A DNA stretch of 7,179 nt from Candidatus Omnitrophota bacterium. GTDB taxonomy: Bacteria > Omnitrophota > Gorgyraeia > B26-G9. This document shows, piece after piece, positions 6,235 to 7,179 of this stretch (position 1 is the first letter of the stretch; every line of letters begins with the position of its first letter). The notes beneath the pieces are model-generated. The model had not been told where the DNA came from, did not search any database, and saw only the letters and a program-made list of their open reading frames with translations. The DNA is taken from assembly GCA_003645745.1 (NCBI GenBank), contig QNCH01000082.1, positions 1 to 7,179 of the forward strand, in the 5' to 3' direction. The translations under genes and the position numbers were made by a program.

Positions 6235-6488
6235 TGTTATCAAATAAACATTTAATTAATATTGGGTTTAATAATGTTGTAGTTTTTAACAGAATTATTG
6301 CTGTGGTTAATCCTGATGCTGCGCCTGTTAAGAGGTTAAAAGAGCAAGCCCGACGGATGAATAAACTAATAGACGCGACTAATGGACGGCGTACTCGCGC
6401 AGTGATTATTACAGACAGTGATCATATAATTCTTTCCAGTATACAAACGGAGACTGTATCACAGAGGATAGATGGTAAGGATGGCTAA
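6234..6488 (+). CDS. remA: RemA-like DNA-binding regulator (DUF370 family)
   Basis: Small 84-residue protein of the RemA/DUF370 family. In Bacillus subtilis RemA is a DNA-binding activator of biofilm-matrix and osmoprotection genes that forms ring-like oligomers. The sequence keeps the family core: LINIGFNN at 7-14, NRIIAVVNPDAAPVKR at 19-34 and DATNGRRTRAVIITDSDHIILSS at 47-69. There is no clear ribosome binding site; the ATG overlaps the yicC stop (TAATG), which suggests translation by re-initiation. Its 3' end overlaps the gmk start region by 17 bases. Position between yicC and gmk is the conserved place for this gene in many phyla, where its regulatory targets are mostly unknown. The family call is strong; a role in biofilm control in this organism is not shown. 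Confidence 0.93.
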   Translation: MLSNKHLINIGFNNVVVFNRIIAVVNPDAAPVKRLKEQARRMNKLIDATNGRRTRAVIITDSDHIILSSIQTETVSQRIDGKDG

Positions 6489-7053
6489 AACGGGTAAATT
6501 ATTTGTAATTTCCGCGCCTTCAGGCACAGGCAAAACAACATTGTGTAAAAAATTGTTTAAAGCTTTGCCTAATTTAGTCAGATCGATTTCAGTGACTACA
6601 CGTTCTTTGCGGGATGGAGAACAAAACAATAGGGAATATTTTTTTGTTGATGAAAAAGATTTTAAAGAGAGCCTGTCAAAAGGCTATTTTTTGGAATATG
6701 CGAAAGTATTCGATAATTATTACGGCACTCCGCGGGAATTTGTGGAAAAAAATTTAAAACAAAATAATGATGTTGTTTTAGCAATTGATGTGCAAGGCGC
6801 AATGCAGGTAATGAAAAATTTTCGCAGTCAGTCCGAGTTTATTTTTATCCTACCGCCAACAATTAATGATTTGCGGGAAAGGCTGTTATCCAGACATACA
6901 GAGACCGAAATCCAAATTCAGCATAGGCTTGCCGCGGCAAAAAAAGAGATGAGTTATGTAAAAAAATATGACCATCAAATTATCAATGACAATTTAGAAG
7001 AAGCATTTAAGAAATTGTTATCTATTATTAATCGAGGTAGTTGTAAAATATGA
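6472..7053 (+). CDS. gmk: Guanylate kinase
   Basis: Cytoplasmic enzyme that converts GMP and ATP to GDP and ADP, needed for GTP, dGTP and (p)ppGpp supply. The product has 193 residues (E. coli Gmk 207). Visible motifs: P-loop SAPSGTGKTT at 14-23 with Lys21, GMP-binding segment SVTTRSLRDGE at 40-50 with Arg44 and Arg47, EYFFV at 55-59, YYGTP at 83-87, DVQGA at 106-110 and the lid/C-terminal stretch RLLSRHTETEIQIQHRL followed by YDHQIIND. In the lid the usual RG pair reads RH. ATG 6472 has AGAGG (6463-6467) upstream and overlaps remA by 17 bases. ATG 6481 is also possible and gives the more typical N terminus MAKTGKLFVISAPSG, but AAGG then abuts the start codon. Fifteen bases separate its stop from rpoZ. 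Confidence 0.96.
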   Translation: MVRMAKTGKLFVISAPSGTGKTTLCKKLFKALPNLVRSISVTTRSLRDGEQNNREYFFVDEKDFKESLSKGYFLEYAKVFDNYYGTPREFVEKNLKQNNDVVLAIDVQGAMQVMKNFRSQSEFIFILPPTINDLRERLLSRHTETEIQIQHRLAAAKKEMSYVKKYDHQIINDNLEEAFKKLLSIINRGSCKI

Positions 7054-7068
7054 AATAAGGAGAGGCAA

Positions 7069-7179
7069 ATGTTAAAGGTTTCAATTGATAAATTGCTGTT
7101 AAAAAGCGGAGGAAGTCTTTTCAGATTGGTTTGTATCGCGGCAAAAAGGGCTGTAGAGTTAAATAGTGGAGTTCGTCCT
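7069..7179 (+). CDS. rpoZ: RNA polymerase omega subunit (3' partial)
   Basis: The window ends after 37 codons. The N terminus reads MLKVSIDKLL, then SGGSLFRLVCIAAKRAVEL, matching the omega-subunit pattern of a S-I-[DE]-K-L-L opening followed by G-G-S-[LR]-[FY]-x-L-V...A-x-[KR]-R-A. Omega helps assemble and stabilise the beta-prime subunit and in Proteobacteria contributes to a ppGpp site. A good ribosome binding site (AAGGAG, 7057-7062) lies six bases before the ATG, and the gene follows gmk by 15 bases. The gmk-rpoZ pairing is widespread and supports both calls. Confidence 0.9.
   Translation, partial: MLKVSIDKLLLKSGGSLFRLVCIAAKRAVELNSGVRP

Overview
The window is AT-rich bacterial DNA with two unrelated gene blocks on the + strand, separated by a 756-base intergenic region packed with inverted repeats. 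The organism is probably a Gram-negative-type bacterium, since the sensors have periplasmic domains. The gene order yicC-remA-gmk-rpoZ occurs in Firmicutes, Deltaproteobacteria-like lineages and candidate phyla such as Omnitrophota. Together with the low GC, the hybrid kinase and the repeat-rich spacer, I lean towards an Omnitrophota-like genome, but this is a guess from gene order and style, not a proof.

Block 1 (1-4593) is a two-gene signalling operon. The first gene is cut by the left edge. It encodes a membrane sensor with a His-rich helical periplasmic domain, HAMP and PAS, but no kinase or other output domain. Fifteen bases after its stop, a GTG start opens a 1056-residue hybrid histidine kinase. 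Its order is signal anchor, PhnD/TtrS-like periplasmic binding domain, transmembrane helix, PAS, coiled coil, HisKA, HATPase and two receiver domains. The two proteins probably act in one sensory pathway. No HPt domain or DNA-binding regulator is visible.

The spacer (4594-5349) holds no credible gene. It contains five copies of an 11-bp motif (TATACTCAAAC), three in one orientation and two in the other. It also contains a roughly 426-bp unit with 11-bp terminal inverted repeats, flanked by an 8-bp direct repeat (a MITE-like insertion). Inside that unit are a 207-bp imperfect palindrome, a GC-rich hairpin and a pair of ATTCCC-type repeats. Next comes a near-consensus sigma70 promoter (TTGACA-17-TAAAAT). 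Last is a 139-bp unit closed by a stem of about 23 bp, which would lie at the very 5' end of the transcript of the next operon.

Block 2 (5356-7179) is a compact housekeeping operon: yicC (endoribonuclease family), remA (DUF370 DNA-binding regulator), gmk (guanylate kinase) and the start of rpoZ (RNA polymerase omega), cut by the right edge. The genes overlap by 1 and 17 bases or are 15 bases apart, so they are probably co-transcribed from the promoter in the spacer. The conserved order links RNA turnover, GMP/GDP supply and RNA polymerase assembly.
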